64,000 nt of DNA from an uncultured Lachnospiraceae bacterium (GCA_945868435.1 CAMBLG010000014.1:1-64000); one strand, 5' to 3'. Numbered from the stretch's first letter, positions 26,909 to 39,079 are shown. Numbers and translations are program-made. Notes: generated by a model not told the origin, from the sequence alone.

Positions 26909-26914
26909 ATTATA
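26909..26914 (-). promoter_or_regulatory. Candidate -10 box (TATAAT) for the small gene-prmA transcript
   Basis: A perfect TATAAT on the minus strand directly behind the terminator of the J-domain gene. No good -35 is seen at 16-18 bases; the region there is the terminator T-run. Confidence 0.4.
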
Positions 26915-26927
26915 TCATAGTTTACAA

Positions 26928-26960
26928 CAAAAAAGCAACGTATAGTCACCCATACGTTGC
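26928..26960 (-). terminator. Terminator of the J-domain protein gene
   Basis: Nine-bp stem GCAACGTAT/ATACGTTGC (26952-26960 with 26935-26943), loop of 8, followed by TTTTTTG on the minus strand, right after the stop codon. Confidence 0.88.
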
Positions 26961-26961
26961 C

Positions 26962-27405
26962 TTATATCTCATACAAAGCACAGAGCTTATCGTACTCGCT
27001 GTTAATCTCCTGAATTGTATCCGTATCCCCATCCAGATTATCCGGATGATAAATCTTGATCAGATCCTTATACCGTTTTTTGAGAGACTGCTTGCTTCCA
27101 ACTCCGGAGAAGAACAACTCGCCCTTTACAATATTGCTTTCCTTGACAGCACGCTCCGAAGCGCGGCTGTTCGTCTCATAATCCGTCACACGACTGTAAA
27201 ATGCCTTCTGTTTCTCCACATGAGCCTTCTCGGTTGCAAGCTTTTGCAGTTCTTCCTCAAGAATCTTAAACTTCATCTCAAAAAGCTGCTGCTGCTGTTC
27301 CAGCCTGCGGTCCTCTATCTCAACTCTGCGTGTAAACTCCCGGCGTTCCCGTTCCAGCGAGCGCCGCTGCTCATCTAATGCTCTGCGTTCTTCCTCCAGC
27401 GTCAT
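26962..27405 (-). CDS. Coiled-coil protein with C-terminal J domain
   Basis: 147-residue protein. Residues 1-75 are a continuous charged coiled coil (LEEERRALDEQRRSLERERREF ...). Residues about 95-147 form a J domain with the diagnostic HPD in KIYHPDN, preceded by basic helix II KKRYKDLI and followed by a shortened helix III. The HPD tripeptide implies stimulation of a DnaK ATPase; the coiled coil may select the client or oligomerise. It lies downstream of dnaJ but has its own likely promoter and terminator. Client unknown. Confidence 0.82.
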   Translation of the reverse strand: MTLEEERRALDEQRRSLERERREFTRRVEIEDRRLEQQQQLFEMKFKILEEELQKLATEKAHVEKQKAFYSRVTDYETNSRASERAVKESNIVKGELFFSGVGSKQSLKKRYKDLIKIYHPDNLDGDTDTIQEINSEYDKLCALYEI

Positions 27406-27492
27406 TGCGCAACTCCTTCATATCACATACACATCAGTTCTATCGCAAAAACCTAGATATAGGTTCTTTTTTCTTACACTACCAGTCACATC

Positions 27493-27511
27493 ATACAACA
27501 TTTTGTAGTAT
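27493..27511. promoter_or_regulatory. Operator-like dyad over the -10 of the J-domain gene
   Basis: A 19-bp dyad, ATAC-a-ACA-ttt-TGT-a-GTAT. It overlaps a TATACT box (27507-27512, minus strand) with weak -35 TTAGTG (27530-27535) 17 bases away. The position is that of a repressor site; the TACA/TGTA halves recall BlaI/MecI or CopY-type operators, but the regulator is unknown. Confidence 0.45.
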
Positions 27512-27565
27512 AAATCCATAGGCGTTTTGCACTAAAGTGTATATCGGAAAGAGGGGTTCTATTGT

Positions 27566-28735
27566 TTAGAGGTCATCCAACGATTCTTTGAGCTTATCCA
27601 TAAAGCCCTTCTTTTTCTCCTTGCCTCCTGTCGGAGCGCCCCCCTCTTTTGAGAGAGAACCTCCTGCCAGTTCATCAAAGTGGCGGAGTGCATCCTTGGC
27701 CTCCTTGCTCAACCCGGTCGGTGTCTGAACCACCAGAGTCACATAATGGTCTCCACGCACCTCCTTGTTGCGGATGGAAGGTACGCCTTTTCCCTTAAGA
27801 CGAATTCGCGTTCCGGTCTGTGTTCCCGGTGCCACGGTATAGATAATGTCACCATCCACGGTCTTAATCCGAATATCGCCACCCAGGGCTGCGATACCGA
27901 ATGAAATGGACGCATTGGAGAAAATATTCATATCCTGACGTTCAAAGGAACTGTTTTTGGATACAATCACTTCCACAAGAAGATCTCCTCTTGGGCCTCC
28001 ATTGTATCCCGGCTCTCCGTAATCCCGGACTCTTACGCACTGTCCATTGTCGATACCGGCCGGAATCTCTACCTTCTTCCTGATCTTCTTGGCAACGTAT
28101 CCGGTTCCGCGGCAATCAGCACATTTATCCTTTATTACCTTGCCCCTGCCCTGACATTCCGGACATGTCTGTACATTCTGCATCATGCCAAACAGAGACT
28201 GGGTAGAGTATACAACCTTACCTTTACCACCACACTTTGAACAGGTCTCCGGTGATGTCCCCGGCTTGGCCCCGGTTCCGTGGCAGGTTCCGCAGGTCTC
28301 CTTATAAGTAAATTCCAGTTCCTTCTCACAGCCGAATATCGCCTCTTCGAAGGTAATCCGCACGCTCATACGGACATTGGCTCCCTTGGACGGCCCTGTG
28401 TTGCCGGAGCGCCTTGATCCACCTCCGAAGAAATCTCCGAAAATATCTCCAAAAATGTCACTCATGTCCATGCCGGAGAAATCAAATCCGCCTCCGCCGG
28501 CAGAACCATCAAAAGCAGCATGACCGAACTGATCATACTGTCTTCTCTTGTCCGCATCGGACAATACCGCATATGCTTCCTGCGCTTCCTTGAATTTCTC
28601 CTCACACTCAGCATCACCCGGATGCATATCCGGGTGATACTTCTTTGCAGTCTGGCGGAACGCTTTCTTGATTTCATCCTCAGTCGCTGTCTTTGAGACA
28701 CCGAGGACCTCGTAATAATCTCTTTTCTCTGCCAT
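27566..28735 (-). CDS. dnaJ: Chaperone protein DnaJ
   Basis: Full-length class A J protein, co-chaperone of DnaK. The 389 residues have the J domain with HPD (residues 4-70), a Gly/Phe-rich linker, four zinc repeats ([32 protein letters not shown]), two beta-sandwich client domains and a charged C-terminus. It follows dnaK by 15 bases in the hrcA-grpE-dnaK-dnaJ operon controlled by CIRCE. Confidence 0.98.
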   Translation of the reverse strand: MAEKRDYYEVLGVSKTATEDEIKKAFRQTAKKYHPDMHPGDAECEEKFKEAQEAYAVLSDADKRRQYDQFGHAAFDGSAGGGGFDFSGMDMSDIFGDIFGDFFGGGSRRSGNTGPSKGANVRMSVRITFEEAIFGCEKELEFTYKETCGTCHGTGAKPGTSPETCSKCGGKGKVVYSTQSLFGMMQNVQTCPECQGRGKVIKDKCADCRGTGYVAKKIRKKVEIPAGIDNGQCVRVRDYGEPGYNGGPRGDLLVEVIVSKNSSFERQDMNIFSNASISFGIAALGGDIRIKTVDGDIIYTVAPGTQTGTRIRLKGKGVPSIRNKEVRGDHYVTLVVQTPTGLSKEAKDALRHFDELAGGSLSKEGGAPTGGKEKKKGFMDKLKESLDDL

Positions 28736-28750
28736 AACCTTATCCTTGTA

Positions 28751-30712
<1,962 letters not shown>

Positions 30713-30724
30713 TTAAAACCGCTT

Positions 30725-31417
30725 CTAACTCACTACTGATACCATGCTGTGTCTGACAACCGTATCCTTGTAGTAATATCCCTTCTGCAGTTCCTGTGCA
30801 ATGGTCCCTGCTTCCAGTTCTTCATTTTCCACCTGCATGACCGCGTTGTGAAGTTCCGGATCAAATTCCTTTCCCTCTGTCTCGATCGGCTTTACTCCAA
30901 TGGCCTCCAATTCTGTCATAAGTTGCTTATAAACCTTATCCATTCCGGTGACAAATGCATCTTCTTTCTGATCCTCCGGCACCGCCGCAAGTCCTCTCTC
31001 AAAATTGTCAACCACCGGAAGAATCTTCTCAATAATGGTTCTTGCGCCCATGTCAAACATCTGGGATTTTTCCTTCTCGGTTCGTTTGCGGAAGTTATCA
31101 AACTCAGCCATCTGACGCTTCAGGCGATCCTGCAGATCTTCAATCTGTTCGTCCTTCTTATCCTTTTTCTTTTTGAAAAAGCCATCTTTCTTGTTCCTGC
31201 CATCTGTATCTGCTGTCTCGTCCTTCTTGTCAGGATCTTCCTCTTCGCCCGAATCAGCAGCTTCTTCCTCCGGCTCATTTTCCGCATCTGCGGCGGTATC
31301 TGTTGCAGTATCCTCCGACATTGTTTCATCTGTTTTTCCTGCATCTGTTTCTACTGCATCTGTATTTTCTTCCTGAACCTCTTCTTCCATAAGGTCCTTC
31401 TTTATTTCTTCTTCCAT
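30725..31417 (-). CDS. grpE: Nucleotide exchange factor GrpE
   Basis: Exchange factor of DnaK. The 230 residues have an unusually long acidic N-terminal extension (about 1-75, rich in Glu, Asp, Thr) ending in a lysine patch (KKDGFFKKKKDKK), then the coiled coil (QIEDLQDRLKRQMAEFDNFRKRTEKE) and the C-terminal beta domain. Two adjacent ATG codons (31420, 31417) are possible; the second is better spaced from AGGTGG. It lies between hrcA and dnaK. Confidence 0.95.
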   Translation of the reverse strand: MEEEIKKDLMEEEVQEENTDAVETDAGKTDETMSEDTATDTAADAENEPEEEAADSGEEEDPDKKDETADTDGRNKKDGFFKKKKDKKDEQIEDLQDRLKRQMAEFDNFRKRTEKEKSQMFDMGARTIIEKILPVVDNFERGLAAVPEDQKEDAFVTGMDKVYKQLMTELEAIGVKPIETEGKEFDPELHNAVMQVENEELEAGTIAQELQKGYYYKDTVVRHSMVSVVS

Positions 31418-31454
31418 CATATTCCACCTTTCTCATAGTATACACGCTGCACGC

Positions 31455-32519
31455 TCATGACTTTTCATCTTTCCTGGGCTTCGTAAAGATGCCATCCAGC
31501 TGTGACTTCAGATTTTTCAGATTATCCATCACATTCTCGTAATCCATTCGTTTCGGTCCGACAATTCCGATGGTTCCTTTGACGCCCTCGCCCAGATCAT
31601 AGGTCGCGGTGACAACGCTACAGTCTTTCATGGTCTGTATCGGAGCTTCATTTCCAATATAAACCTGAATACCTGTCTCGCTCTCCTGATCCGCCAGAGA
31701 TTCGGTCACAAGACTTAAGAGTTCCTCTTTCTCCTCAAATGCAGACAGTAGATTGGTTGCACTCTCAGATCCGGAAAGCTCTGGATATTTCAAAATGTTG
31801 GTCGCGCCGCTGGTGTAAATCTGTAAATCTTCATTTTCATTCAGAGCGTTTGCCAATGCATCCAACACTTCTCCCACAATGGTACTGTGACTTCCCGCCT
31901 GTTCTTTGAGCTTTGCAATAGTTCCAAGATTGATTTCCTGAATGGAAAGCCCATTCAATGCGGAGTTCAACAGGAGATTCAGCTTCAAGAGCGTCTCATT
32001 ATCCAACGAACTCTCCACATCTATCATCTGATTTTTGACCATATTGTTATTCATAACAATAACTGCCAAAATGTGTTCATCGTCCACATGGGACAGCTGT
32101 ATGAACTTAATCTTGTTCGTATTATAAGCAGGTGCGGAAACCAGTGTCGCATAATTTGTATTGTTGGCAAGCAGCTTCGCCACCTGCTTCAATACCTGCT
32201 CCATCTTCTCGGTCTTCTCAATGACGAATTCTTTCATCTCCGTCACTTCCCGATCCTTTTCCTGCATCAGATGATCCACATAAAAGCGGTATCCCTTGTC
32301 GGAAGGAATGCGGCCGGCTGAGGTATGCGGCTGGATAATGTAACCAAGCTCCTCCAGATCCGCCATTTCATTTCGGATGGTTGCAGAACTCAAATTTAAA
32401 TCCGTGTACTTGGAAATGGTTCTTGACCCAACCGGCTCACCCGTCTCTAAGTAGTTGCGAATGATCGCATCCAGAATTTTTTCTTTTCGTTCGTCTAACT
32501 CAAAATTTTTGTTTTCCAT
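31455..32519 (-). CDS. hrcA: Heat-inducible transcription repressor HrcA
   Basis: Repressor that binds CIRCE and is kept active by GroEL. The 354 residues show an N-terminal winged helix (ILDAIIRNYLETGEPVGSRTI, SSATIRNEMADLEELGYI) followed by the GAF-like dimerisation domain and a C-terminal GPKRMDYENVMDNL. It leads the hrcA-grpE-dnaK-dnaJ operon, directly behind CIRCE, so it is autoregulated. Confidence 0.97.
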   Translation of the reverse strand: MENKNFELDERKEKILDAIIRNYLETGEPVGSRTISKYTDLNLSSATIRNEMADLEELGYIIQPHTSAGRIPSDKGYRFYVDHLMQEKDREVTEMKEFVIEKTEKMEQVLKQVAKLLANNTNYATLVSAPAYNTNKIKFIQLSHVDDEHILAVIVMNNNMVKNQMIDVESSLDNETLLKLNLLLNSALNGLSIQEINLGTIAKLKEQAGSHSTIVGEVLDALANALNENEDLQIYTSGATNILKYPELSGSESATNLLSAFEEKEELLSLVTESLADQESETGIQVYIGNEAPIQTMKDCSVVTATYDLGEGVKGTIGIVGPKRMDYENVMDNLKNLKSQLDGIFTKPRKDEKS

Positions 32520-32534
32520 CCGTCTCCCTCGTTG

Positions 32535-32561
32535 TTAGCACTCAATTAATTGGAGTGCTAA
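32535..32561. promoter_or_regulatory. CIRCE operator of the hrcA operon
   Basis: Perfect consensus: TTAGCACTC, nine bases, GAGTGCTAA. It lies 16 bases before the hrcA start and just downstream of the promoter, the standard site for HrcA repression. Confidence 0.99.
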
Positions 32562-32576
32562 TATCTTTCTGTTAAT

Positions 32577-32605
32577 AAAATAGCACCAAGGGTTTTTATT
32601 GTCAA
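32577..32605 (-). promoter_or_regulatory. Sigma-A promoter of hrcA-grpE-dnaK-dnaJ
   Basis: TTGACA (32600-32605) and TATTTT (32577-32582) with a 17-base spacer on the minus strand, upstream of CIRCE. Confidence 0.8.
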
Positions 32606-32616
32606 CACCTTGGTGC
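32583..32616. repeat. Inverted repeat flanking the hrcA -35 box
   Basis: Nine-bp perfect arms GCACCAAGG (32583-32591) and CCTTGGTGC (32608-32616) with 16 bases between them. One arm lies in the promoter spacer, and the -35 box lies between the arms. No U-run follows on either strand, so a terminator is unlikely; it may be a second operator. Confidence 0.6.
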
Positions 32617-32680
32617 CAATTTTATATTTATTTTATGATTTTCTTGTTTACTTCTTTTTAAATTCATAGTTTTTACAAAA

Positions 32681-33919
32681 TCAAAACAAAAACTTTGCCA
32701 TACAATAATTGGCCAGATCCATTCCCCGTTCAGTGAGAGAAATTCTCCCTTCTGCAGACAGAAGAAGCTGCTCCCGTTTTAGTCCCTCAATAACCTCGCG
32801 ATACACTGCTTCCACCGGCATACCGAAATTCCTCTCAAAATCCGCCCTTGTCACTCCCTCCGTCATGCGAAGACCCAAAAACATAAATTCTTCAATCTGA
32901 GCATTCCGTGACAGAATATCCGTACTCACATGCAGATTCGAACCAAACCAGTCGCCCTCCGCCTGCCGTAAAAGCGGTGAATCCTCCTCAAAAAACGCTT
33001 TCTGAGGAAGTATACACAGTTTCCGACAGTTCTCGATATATGCATAAATATCCCGCGTATTGGCATAACGGACATTTTCGATCATAGATGCTGCGCCAAG
33101 CCCGACACCCAGATAATTATCCCGGGTCCAGTATCCGATATTATGTCTGCAGGCATAGCCGGGCTTCGCGTAATTGGAGATCTCATACTGCCCATAGCCC
33201 GCCTTTTTCAGCACATGCTGCGTGAGTTTATAGATGCGGTAAGCCTCATCCTCCGTTGGAAGAATATCCGTTTTCATGCCGGCCTCCTGCTTTACAGCAT
33301 CGAACTTATACTTCTCATAAAAAGGCGTTCCTTTCTCAATGATCAGTGTGTACGCCGACACATGCTCCGGCTTTAAGCGGATGATCTGCTGCAGGGTATC
33401 TGCAAATCTGTCCGCAGTCTGATAGGGAAGTCCACTCATCAGATCCACATTAATATTGGTAAACCCGGCATTTCTTGCGAGCTCATAGGTTTTCAGAAAC
33501 TGCTCATAGGTGTGGATCCGCCCCAACAACTTCAATTCCTCATTATTGCAGGACTGAAGCCCGATGGAAAGCCGGTTGATCCCCGCTCTGCGATATGCGG
33601 CAAGCTTTGCAGCCGTCACAGTGCCCGGATTGCACTCGATGGAAATCTCTGCATCCTCTGTCACAGAAAAACTTCGATACACGGTATCCATGACAGAGAC
33701 AATCAACTCCGCGTCCAGCCAGCTGGGCGTTCCTCCCCCAATATAGATGGTAGAAACCTGATATTCTCTCATGCACGCTCCGTAGAAACGAATCTCCTCC
33801 AGCAGAGCGTGGATGTACTGTGCCTGTGTCCGGCTGTCAGCCGCAAAGGACAGGAAATCACAATATTCGCATTTTCGCACGCAAAAAGGCGTGTGTATAT
33901 ACAACTCCAAATATTTCAT
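32681..33919 (-). CDS. hemW: Radical SAM heme chaperone HemW
   Basis: Homologue of coproporphyrinogen dehydrogenase HemN that more probably delivers heme. The 412 residues hold the radical-SAM motif CVRKCEYC near residue 12, the glycine motif TIYIGGGTPS, and a C-terminal winged-helix HemN_C domain. It starts three bases after the lepA stop, so the two are translationally coupled; lepA-hemW-hrcA is conserved in Firmicutes. Commonly annotated as HemN-like, but no other heme-synthesis genes are nearby. Confidence 0.94.
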   Translation of the reverse strand: MKYLELYIHTPFCVRKCEYCDFLSFAADSRTQAQYIHALLEEIRFYGACMREYQVSTIYIGGGTPSWLDAELIVSVMDTVYRSFSVTEDAEISIECNPGTVTAAKLAAYRRAGINRLSIGLQSCNNEELKLLGRIHTYEQFLKTYELARNAGFTNINVDLMSGLPYQTADRFADTLQQIIRLKPEHVSAYTLIIEKGTPFYEKYKFDAVKQEAGMKTDILPTEDEAYRIYKLTQHVLKKAGYGQYEISNYAKPGYACRHNIGYWTRDNYLGVGLGAASMIENVRYANTRDIYAYIENCRKLCILPQKAFFEEDSPLLRQAEGDWFGSNLHVSTDILSRNAQIEEFMFLGLRMTEGVTRADFERNFGMPVEAVYREVIEGLKREQLLLSAEGRISLTERGMDLANYCMAKFLF

Positions 33920-33922
33920 AGA

Positions 33923-35734
33923 TTAATCTTCATCCAGCTTCAGCACGCTCATAAAGGCTTCCTGTGGAATCTCCACCGTACCGATCTGGCGCATACGCTT
34001 CTTACCTTCCTTCTGCTTTTCCAGAAGCTTCTTCTTGCGGGAGATATCTCCGCCATAACACTTCGCCAGAACATCCTTTCTGAGCGCCTTCACGGTCTCC
34101 CTGGCAATCACCTTGCCTCCCACGGAGGCCTGAATCGGTATTTCAAACAGATGCCTTGGAATCTCTTCCTTTAAGCGCTCGCACATTTTGCGTCCCCGCT
34201 CATAGGCGCTCTCCTTGAACACGATAAAGGACAGGGCATCCACCATCTCCTTATTGATCAGAATATCCAGCTTAACAAGTTCGGAACGCACATACCCCTT
34301 CAGTTCATAGTCAAAGGACGCATAGCCTCTGGAACGGGACTTAAGCGCATCAAAAAAGTCGTAAATGATCTCATTCAACGGAAGATCATATTTCAACACA
34401 GCACGGGTTTCTTCTATATAATCCATGCTGATGTACACGCCGCGCCTCTCCTGACACAGCTTCATGATAGCCCCCACATACTCGCTGGTCACCATGATCT
34501 CCGCTGAGACAAAAGGCTCCTCCATATAATCGATCTCAGAAGGATCCGGCAAATTCGATGGATTTGTCAGCTCGATCATCTCGCCGTTGGTCTTATATAC
34601 CTTATAGATAACACCCGGAGCTGTGGTAACCAGATCCAGATTAAATTCCCTCTCCAGACGTTCCTGAATGATTTCCAGATGAAGCAGCCCCAGGAATCCG
34701 CAACGGAATCCGAAACCGAGGGCAAGGGAGGTCTCCGGCTCATATTGAAGCGCCGCATCATTGATCTGCAGCTTTTCCAACGCATCTCTCAAATCCGGAT
34801 ACTTGGCACTGTCTGCCGGATACATTCCACAGTAAACCATCGGGTTAACCTTCTTGTATCCCGGCAGAGGTTCTGCACAGGGATTGTCCACTTCCGTCAC
34901 CGTATCACCGACCTGGGTGTCCCGTACATTCTTGATACTTGCAGCTATGTAGCCTACCATTCCGGCGGACAGCTCATCGCAGGGAATGAATTGACCTGCG
35001 CCAAAGTATCCCACCTCTGTCACCAGATCCTCCGCGCCGGTCGCCATCATCCGGATCTTTGTGCCAACCTTTACAGAGCCTTCCATGATGCGGCAGAATA
35101 CGATAACACCTTTATAGGAATCGTAAATTGCATCAAAGATGAGTGCCTTAAGCGGTGCGTTCGCATCTCCCGTAGGTGCCGGAATCTTTGTGACAATCTG
35201 CTCCAAAACTTCATCAATATTAAGTCCGGTCTTGGCGGATATTCTCGGCGCATCAGATGCCTCTATACCGATCACATCCTCAATCTCTTCAATTACCTCA
35301 TCCGGTCTCGCACTGGGCAGATCAATCTTGTTGATGACAGGCATGACATCCAGGTCATGATCCAACGCCAGATAGACATTGGCCAGAGTCTGAGCCTCCA
35401 CACCCTGAGCCGCATCCACTACCAGAATGGCTCCGTCACAGGCCGCAAGACTCCTGGACACCTCATAATTAAAATCCACATGTCCGGGCGTGTCAATCAG
35501 ATTGAAAATGTACTCTTCTCCGTCCTTCGCTTTGTATATAATGCGGACCGCCTGGGATTTGATCGTGATTCCACGCTCTCTCTCCAAATCCATATTATCC
35601 AGTACCTGAGCCTGCATTTCCCTGCTGGTCAGTGTCCCTGTCCTCTCTATAATACGATCCGCAAGTGTTGACTTACCGTGATCGATATGGGCAATAATAC
35701 AAAAATTTCTTATTTTGCTCTGATCAATCGACAT
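33923..35734 (-). CDS. lepA: Elongation factor 4 (LepA), ribosomal back-translocating GTPase
   Basis: Translational GTPase of 603 residues. G1 [11 protein letters not shown]3 DTPGHVDF and G4 NKIDLP are intact; the elongation-factor domains II, III and V and the LepA-specific C-terminus ([21 protein letters not shown]) follow. AGGAGAAAAGAG precedes ATG 35734. It follows the adenosine deaminase gene by 22 bases, whereas in most relatives it follows spoIIP. Confidence 0.98.
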   Translation of the reverse strand: MSIDQSKIRNFCIIAHIDHGKSTLADRIIERTGTLTSREMQAQVLDNMDLERERGITIKSQAVRIIYKAKDGEEYIFNLIDTPGHVDFNYEVSRSLAACDGAILVVDAAQGVEAQTLANVYLALDHDLDVMPVINKIDLPSARPDEVIEEIEDVIGIEASDAPRISAKTGLNIDEVLEQIVTKIPAPTGDANAPLKALIFDAIYDSYKGVIVFCRIMEGSVKVGTKIRMMATGAEDLVTEVGYFGAGQFIPCDELSAGMVGYIAASIKNVRDTQVGDTVTEVDNPCAEPLPGYKKVNPMVYCGMYPADSAKYPDLRDALEKLQINDAALQYEPETSLALGFGFRCGFLGLLHLEIIQERLEREFNLDLVTTAPGVIYKVYKTNGEMIELTNPSNLPDPSEIDYMEEPFVSAEIMVTSEYVGAIMKLCQERRGVYISMDYIEETRAVLKYDLPLNEIIYDFFDALKSRSRGYASFDYELKGYVRSELVKLDILINKEMVDALSFIVFKESAYERGRKMCERLKEEIPRHLFEIPIQASVGGKVIARETVKALRKDVLAKCYGGDISRKKKLLEKQKEGKKRMRQIGTVEIPQEAFMSVLKLDED

Positions 35735-35756
35735 CTCTTTTCTCCTAATTCCTAAC

Positions 35757-36764
35757 TTATATCATAAATAATTCATCATAGCTTTGCAAAAGCTTATGCT
35801 TGATATCATCACTGGCAAAGCTCATCTCCACGGAATCTCTGTAAATGCGCTCACTCATGCGCTCATTCATCATTCCGGCATCGGTAAGACGCACGTATTC
35901 ATCCGTGCAGGTGGTTCCGCTGACCGTGCGGTTATCTGTATTCACACTAACCGGAACACCGGCATGATAGAACTCCATAATGGGATAATCCGCGAACTCC
36001 CGGATAGCCTTCGTCTGGAGATTGCTGGTAGGACACATCTCCACGCCAATCCGTCTGTCTGCACACAGTTGAACCAGATCATCGTGACCGGCCATGGCAA
36101 TTCCATGTCCCACGCGCTTTGCTCCAAGCTCAATTGCAACTTTGACATTCTCGCTGTCTCCACATTCGCCCGCGTGAATCGTGTACGGCATTCCGTACTC
36201 TTTTGCCTTCGCAAAAAAATCGGCATAAAGAGAATTTGGAAACGCCTTTTCATCCCCGGCCATATCGCATCCCACGACCCCATATCCATAGAGCTCTCTT
36301 GCATCCTTCAACATGCGAAGATTCGTTTCCATATCCAGATGACGCATACCGCACACAATAATGCCTGTGTAGATATCCGCCTTTTGCTCCGCGCTGGACA
36401 GGCCTTCCTGTACATTCTCGATCACATCCCTGACAGACAAGCCCTCTGCGGTGGAGAAGGAAGGGGCAAAACGCACCTCCAGATACTTGACCTGCTCCTT
36501 TGCCGCAGTAATCGCCAAATCTTCCGCAGCTATGCGAAGTCCCTCTTTGGTCTGGATGCAGGAAATCGGCGTGTCAAAGCATTTCAGATATTCCGCAAGA
36601 CTCTCACAGTCCACCGGAGCCTGCAGCATGGTAAGAAGTTCCTTCTCCTCAAAGTTTTCTCCCTTTTTTGCCAGAAGTTCCCGAATGACATCCACGCTCA
36701 TGGATCCGTCCAAATGACAATGCAATTCAATCTTTGGCATATTATAAGCAACAAATCGGTTCAT
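35757..36764 (-). CDS. add: Adenosine deaminase
   Basis: Zinc amidohydrolase converting (deoxy)adenosine to (deoxy)inosine. The 335 residues contain metal and catalytic motifs [32 protein letters not shown] and the conserved [15 protein letters not shown] precedes ATG 36764. Last gene of the nucleoside salvage cassette, 16 bases after deoB. Confidence 0.95.
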   Translation of the reverse strand: MNRFVAYNMPKIELHCHLDGSMSVDVIRELLAKKGENFEEKELLTMLQAPVDCESLAEYLKCFDTPISCIQTKEGLRIAAEDLAITAAKEQVKYLEVRFAPSFSTAEGLSVRDVIENVQEGLSSAEQKADIYTGIIVCGMRHLDMETNLRMLKDARELYGYGVVGCDMAGDEKAFPNSLYADFFAKAKEYGMPYTIHAGECGDSENVKVAIELGAKRVGHGIAMAGHDDLVQLCADRRIGVEMCPTSNLQTKAIREFADYPIMEFYHAGVPVSVNTDNRTVSGTTCTDEYVRLTDAGMMNERMSERIYRDSVEMSFASDDIKHKLLQSYDELFMI

Positions 36765-36780
36765 TCTGTTGCCTCCCTTT

Positions 36781-37974
36781 CTAGATCAGTGTATCCAAAA
36801 TAGAGGTTCCTATGGTTCCCTCCGGCATCGAAACTCCAAAATTCTCCGCGATTGTCGCCCCGATCACCGCAAAGGTATCCACCGTATCCAACGGTCCGTT
36901 TCCTTGAAGTGCAGGTGAAAATGCAAGAAATGGAACCTGCTCCCTTGTGTGATCGGTTCCCTTGTAGGTCGGGTCATTGCCATGATCCGCAGTAATGATT
37001 ACAAGATCCTTTTCCCGCAGCAAAGACAACAGTTCCCCCAGTTTCTCATCGAACCGCTCCAATTCCTCCGCATAGCCTGCCGGGTTTCTTCTGTGCCCCC
37101 ACAGCGCATCAAAATCCACTAGGTTCGTAAAACAAAGGCCGGTAAAATCCTGCTTTGCAATGGCAATGGTCTGCTCCATTCCATGCACACTACTGTCGGA
37201 ATGGTTGCTTTCCGTAATTCCCTCACCCACAAAAATATCGTTGATTTTTCCTACAGAGATCACATCCAGACCGACATCCTTTAACGCATTTAAGACCGTC
37301 GGTCCGGTTGGCTTTAAGGCATAATCGCGGCGGTTGCTTGTCCGCTTGAACTCTCCTTTGCGCTTTCCCACATAAGGCCTTGCAATCACGCGTCCCACGC
37401 GCCAATCATCCCGCATGGTCAGTTCTCTCGCAATCTCACAGTAATGGTACAGGGTATCCAGCCCCATGGTCTCCTCGTTGCCACATATCTGTAACACAGA
37501 GTCCGCGGAGGTGTACACGATCAGCTTTCCCTCATTAATTTCCTGCTCGCCCAGCTCTTCCAATATCTCTGTTCCGCTGGCGGATTTGTTGCCGATGATT
37601 TTTCTTCCGGTACGCTCCTCAAGTTCACGGATCAATTCCTCCGGAAACCCATGTTCCGTAAAGGTGATAAAGGGCTTCATGGTACGAATCCCCATCATCT
37701 CCCAATGTCCGGTCATGGTATCCTTTCCGTTGCTGGCTTCGTTCATCCGCATATAATATCCGCCAGGGTGCTCTACCGGTGCAACCTGCACCAGAGGCTT
37801 TAAATTCGCCAGCCCCAGCTTCTGCAGATTCGGAATCTCAAACCGCTCCACACTCTCGGAAATGTGACCCAGAGTATCCACGCCCACATCCCCGAACTTT
37901 TCGGAATCTGCCATCGCCCCAACTCCCAGGGAATCCAATACAATTACAAATACACGCTCAAACTTTTTTGCCAT
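36781..37974 (-). CDS. deoB: Phosphopentomutase
   Basis: Interconverts (deoxy)ribose-1-phosphate and -5-phosphate, linking phosphorolysis to the pentose pathway. The 397 residues belong to the alkaline-phosphatase-like metal enzymes, with [12 protein letters not shown] at the N-terminus and [22 protein letters not shown] near the C-terminus. ATG 37974 lies five bases behind GGGAG; a reading to 38007 would overlap deoC. Its product is the substrate of deoC next door. Confidence 0.97.
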   Translation of the reverse strand: MAKKFERVFVIVLDSLGVGAMADSEKFGDVGVDTLGHISESVERFEIPNLQKLGLANLKPLVQVAPVEHPGGYYMRMNEASNGKDTMTGHWEMMGIRTMKPFITFTEHGFPEELIRELEERTGRKIIGNKSASGTEILEELGEQEINEGKLIVYTSADSVLQICGNEETMGLDTLYHYCEIARELTMRDDWRVGRVIARPYVGKRKGEFKRTSNRRDYALKPTGPTVLNALKDVGLDVISVGKINDIFVGEGITESNHSDSSVHGMEQTIAIAKQDFTGLCFTNLVDFDALWGHRRNPAGYAEELERFDEKLGELLSLLREKDLVIITADHGNDPTYKGTDHTREQVPFLAFSPALQGNGPLDTVDTFAVIGATIAENFGVSMPEGTIGTSILDTLI

Positions 37975-37990
37975 ACGCTCTCCCAACCGT

Positions 37991-38641
37991 CTACAACTCT
38001 TTGACAATCTTCACAATACGACTTGTGCCCAGTCTGCTTGCTCCAAGCTCAATGAACTTTTCGGCATCCTCCAGCGAAGAGATTCCGCCTGCCGCTTTCA
38101 TCTTCACATCCGGTCCGATATGCTTTGCAAAAAGCGCAATATCCTCAAATGTTGCTCCTGCCGTGGAGAATCCGGTGGAGGTCTTAATATACTCTGCTCC
38201 GGACTCGGTGACGATCTCACACATACGAATCTTCTCTTCCTCCGTGAGCAGACAGGTCTCAATAATCACCTTGAGCAGGCGTCCTTTACAGGCTCTTTTT
38301 ATCGCCTTGATCTCATCCAACACATACGCATCATTTCCGGCCTTCAGCATGCCGACATTGATTACCATGTCAATCTCATCCGCGCCATTGGCCACTGCGT
38401 CCTCTGTCTCAAACACCTTTGTGGCAGTGGTATGATTACCGTTCGGGAACCCAATTACCGTGCACACCTTCATCCGGTCTCCCATATACTCCTTCGCCTG
38501 CTTCACATAGCATGGGGGAATACACACCGAAGCCGTTCCGTACTTCATCGCATCAACGCAGAGAGCCTGAATCTCCTCCCAGGTACTGGTCTGCAATAAC
38601 AGTGTATGGTCTACCATTCCAAGAATCTTTTCTATTTCCAT
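37991..38641 (-). CDS. deoC: Deoxyribose-phosphate aldolase
   Basis: Class I aldolase cleaving deoxyribose-5-phosphate to glyceraldehyde-3-phosphate and acetaldehyde. The 216 residues show VDHTLL at the N-terminus and the Schiff-base lysine in [15 protein letters not shown] (about residue 150). It is 16 bases from deoB and 21 from cdd, so one transcript is likely. Confidence 0.97.
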   Translation of the reverse strand: MEIEKILGMVDHTLLLQTSTWEEIQALCVDAMKYGTASVCIPPCYVKQAKEYMGDRMKVCTVIGFPNGNHTTATKVFETEDAVANGADEIDMVINVGMLKAGNDAYVLDEIKAIKRACKGRLLKVIIETCLLTEEEKIRMCEIVTESGAEYIKTSTGFSTAGATFEDIALFAKHIGPDVKMKAAGGISSLEDAEKFIELGASRLGTSRIVKIVKEL

Positions 38642-38662
38642 CTCATTTCTCCTGTAAACAAA

Positions 38663-39079
38663 TTATGCTTGTAAATTTTTCGGACCAAAGCCCATAGGCA
38701 GGATTTCCCGCAGCGTATACACCTGATACTCGTTTTCCTTTGCCGCCAGAATTACCTGAAAACTGTCGTAATCACAGAATTCCATCATCACCTGCCTGCA
38801 CACACCACAGGGAGCACAGTAACCAAGTTCCGTTGCATTTTCTGCCCCGCCAACAATCGCGATGGCAGCAAATTCGCGCTCTCCTTCACTTACAGCCTTA
38901 AAAAAGGCAGTCCGCTCGGCACAGTTGGAAGGTGTATAAGCAGCATTTTCGATGTTACACCCCGTGTATACGTTACCGCTTTTCGTCAGAAGCGCAGCCC
39001 CAACCTTAAAATGGGAATACGGCGTATAGGCCTTCTCTCTTGCCTGTAAAGCAAGTGCGATCAGTTCGCTTTCCTTCAT
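38663..39079 (-). CDS. cdd: Cytidine deaminase
   Basis: Zinc enzyme deaminating cytidine and deoxycytidine to uridine and deoxyuridine. The 138 residues contain the CAERTAFF active-site motif (Cys and catalytic Glu) and PCGVCRQ with the two further zinc cysteines. The all-cysteine zinc site is that of small tetrameric enzymes. It feeds uridine to the phosphorylase upstream. Confidence 0.97.
   Translation of the reverse strand: MKESELIALALQAREKAYTPYSHFKVGAALLTKSGNVYTGCNIENAAYTPSNCAERTAFFKAVSEGEREFAAIAIVGGAENATELGYCAPCGVCRQVMMEFCDYDSFQVILAAKENEYQVYTLREILPMGFGPKNLQA

Noticed and set aside
34679-36803. Long plus-strand open frames (330 and 339 codons) opposite lepA and add
   Set aside because: Antisense shadows of well-recognised genes, rich in Cys, His and Ile, without start signals or recognisable domains.
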